Shown: one piece after another, positions 63,565-64,000 of the stretch | Layout of the letters: each line of letters opens with the position of its first letter | Numbering within the stretch: position 1 is the stretch's first letter | NCBI RefSeq assembly: GCF_030814015.1 | Contig: NZ_JAUSUL010000006.1 | Span: 1-64,000 of the forward strand | Direction of reading: 5' to 3' | DNA: 64,000 bases | Origin: Amorphus orientalis | Lineage (GTDB): Bacteria; Pseudomonadota; Alphaproteobacteria; Rhizobiales; Amorphaceae | Notes under the pieces: model-generated | Seen by the model: only the letters and a program-made list of their open reading frames with translations | Database searches by the model: none | Told to the model about the DNA's origin: nothing | Program-made: the position numbers and the translations under genes

Positions 63565-63888
63565 GTGGCGCCGGGGCGAAGCCGGAATGAGGGCGGGAGT
63601 GACCGAGGAATGAGGGTGGCGTCGCTGAGGTGTGGAGGGATCGTCGGTCCCGGCGCAGGCCGTCGCATCCCTCGCTGCTCCGGCACGGGCTTTGCATCGG
63701 CCGGCAGGGGTCTTCCATCCGCACCGGCGGCCGTCCGCGATGGCCTGTGCCTTGCCACTTCCCGACACTTGTGTTCGGACACTTCGAGATCGACGATGGC
63801 GTAACGCGATCGTCTTTTGCCGGTCCGACCGAACGGTCCGGCCGGTGTCCTCGGTTGAGGACAAAAAACAGAGAGGGAAACCAGACCG
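63565..63888 (+). other. Intergenic region with terminator-like hairpin
   Basis: 324 bp with no credible gene. A hairpin GACGAT-GG-CGT / ACG-CG-ATCGTC followed by TTTT lies at 63792-63818 and may end or attenuate transcription between nbaC and the binding-protein gene. CGGTCCG is repeated just after it (63820-63840). Confidence 0.5.
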
Positions 63889-64000
63889 ATGAAATTCAAG
63901 ACGCTTTGCGCAACGCTGTCGCTGTGCGCCTTCGCGGTGGCACCGGCTGCGGCACAGGATCCGGTGAAGATCGGGTTCATCACCACGCTGTCGGGTCCGG
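63889..64000 (+). CDS. ABC transporter substrate-binding protein (3' end outside window)
   Basis: Only the first 37 codons are visible. ATG 63889 follows a GAGAGGG ribosome site and encodes a signal peptide (MKFKTLCATLSLCAFAVAPA, then AAQ). The mature start DPVKIGFITTLSGP is typical of branched-chain amino acid type binding proteins, which often carry aromatic acids in catabolic clusters. It is cut by the right edge of the window. It is probably the first gene of an uptake operon for the substrate of the upstream enzymes. Confidence 0.8.
   Translation, partial: MKFKTLCATLSLCAFAVAPAAAQDPVKIGFITTLSGP

Overview
The window is one continuous piece of a high-GC alphaproteobacterial chromosome. It most resembles the order Hyphomicrobiales (Rhizobiales). 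The indicators are FlbT and FlaF beside the flagellar genes, a MotB-MotC-MotE motor set, a FtcR/Rem-type regulator, a DUF1217 protein, a short FlgD, and no fliD, fliS or fliO. The genus cannot be read from the sequence. No tRNA, rRNA, insertion sequence, prophage or CRISPR array is visible.

Bases 1-44000 hold a nearly complete flagellar regulon. The minus-strand run (15204 down to 1) reads DUF1217, flgF, fliI, flgE, flgK, flgL, flaF, flbT, flgD, fliQ, flhA, fliR, a FliJ-like gene, a FlgJ/CheL-like gene, a FlgN-like gene, a small secreted protein and a chemotaxis receptor cut by the window edge. Divergent from it, the plus-strand run (15356-26892) reads motA, fliM, an unknown, fliN, fliG, flhB, an unknown, flgB, flgC, fliE, flgG, flgA, flgI, motE, flgH, fliL, fliP, and ends at a strong terminator. 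A gene-poor 0.8 kb stretch follows, then two near-identical 523-residue flagellin genes with matching leaders. Next come fliF, fliH, motB, a giant motC, fliK and a lytic transglycosylase, then divergent cheZ and cheY, a secreted unknown, and ftcR. Together these encode the export gate and ATPase, MS and C rings, rod, hook, filament, stator with periplasmic accessories, flagellin mRNA control (FlbT/FlaF), motor-signal phosphorylation (CheY/CheZ) and a transcriptional regulator.

Bases 44050-48664 (minus strand) form a compact signalling operon. It has a secreted protein with a sulfite-oxidase-type molybdopterin fold but no cysteine, a PAS histidine kinase, a lone receiver, a receiver-EAL protein and a receiver fused to a MarR-like winged helix.

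Bases 49096-64000 are metabolic: a flavin-dependent ferredoxin/NADH reductase-like enzyme, an ArsC/Spx-like protein, a sugar or aminocyclitol module (two sugar-porter MFS genes, a DegT-type aminotransferase, a GMC oxidoreductase with a small partner), a secreted unknown, and an arylformamidase-like hydrolase. Finally comes a LysR-controlled catabolic set: an orphan molybdenum hydroxylase large subunit, a DHDPS-fold lyase with altered active site, 3-hydroxyanthranilate 3,4-dioxygenase (nbaC), and the start of an ABC substrate-binding protein.

The strongest new observations are two. A 15-bp element, consensus CAGCCTCGCGCAAGC, lies 41-45 nt upstream of four flagellar operon or gene starts. Both flagellin leaders also share a hairpin whose 3' arm overlaps a perfect 7-nt complement of the ribosome binding site, which looks like a bistable leader suited to FlbT control.
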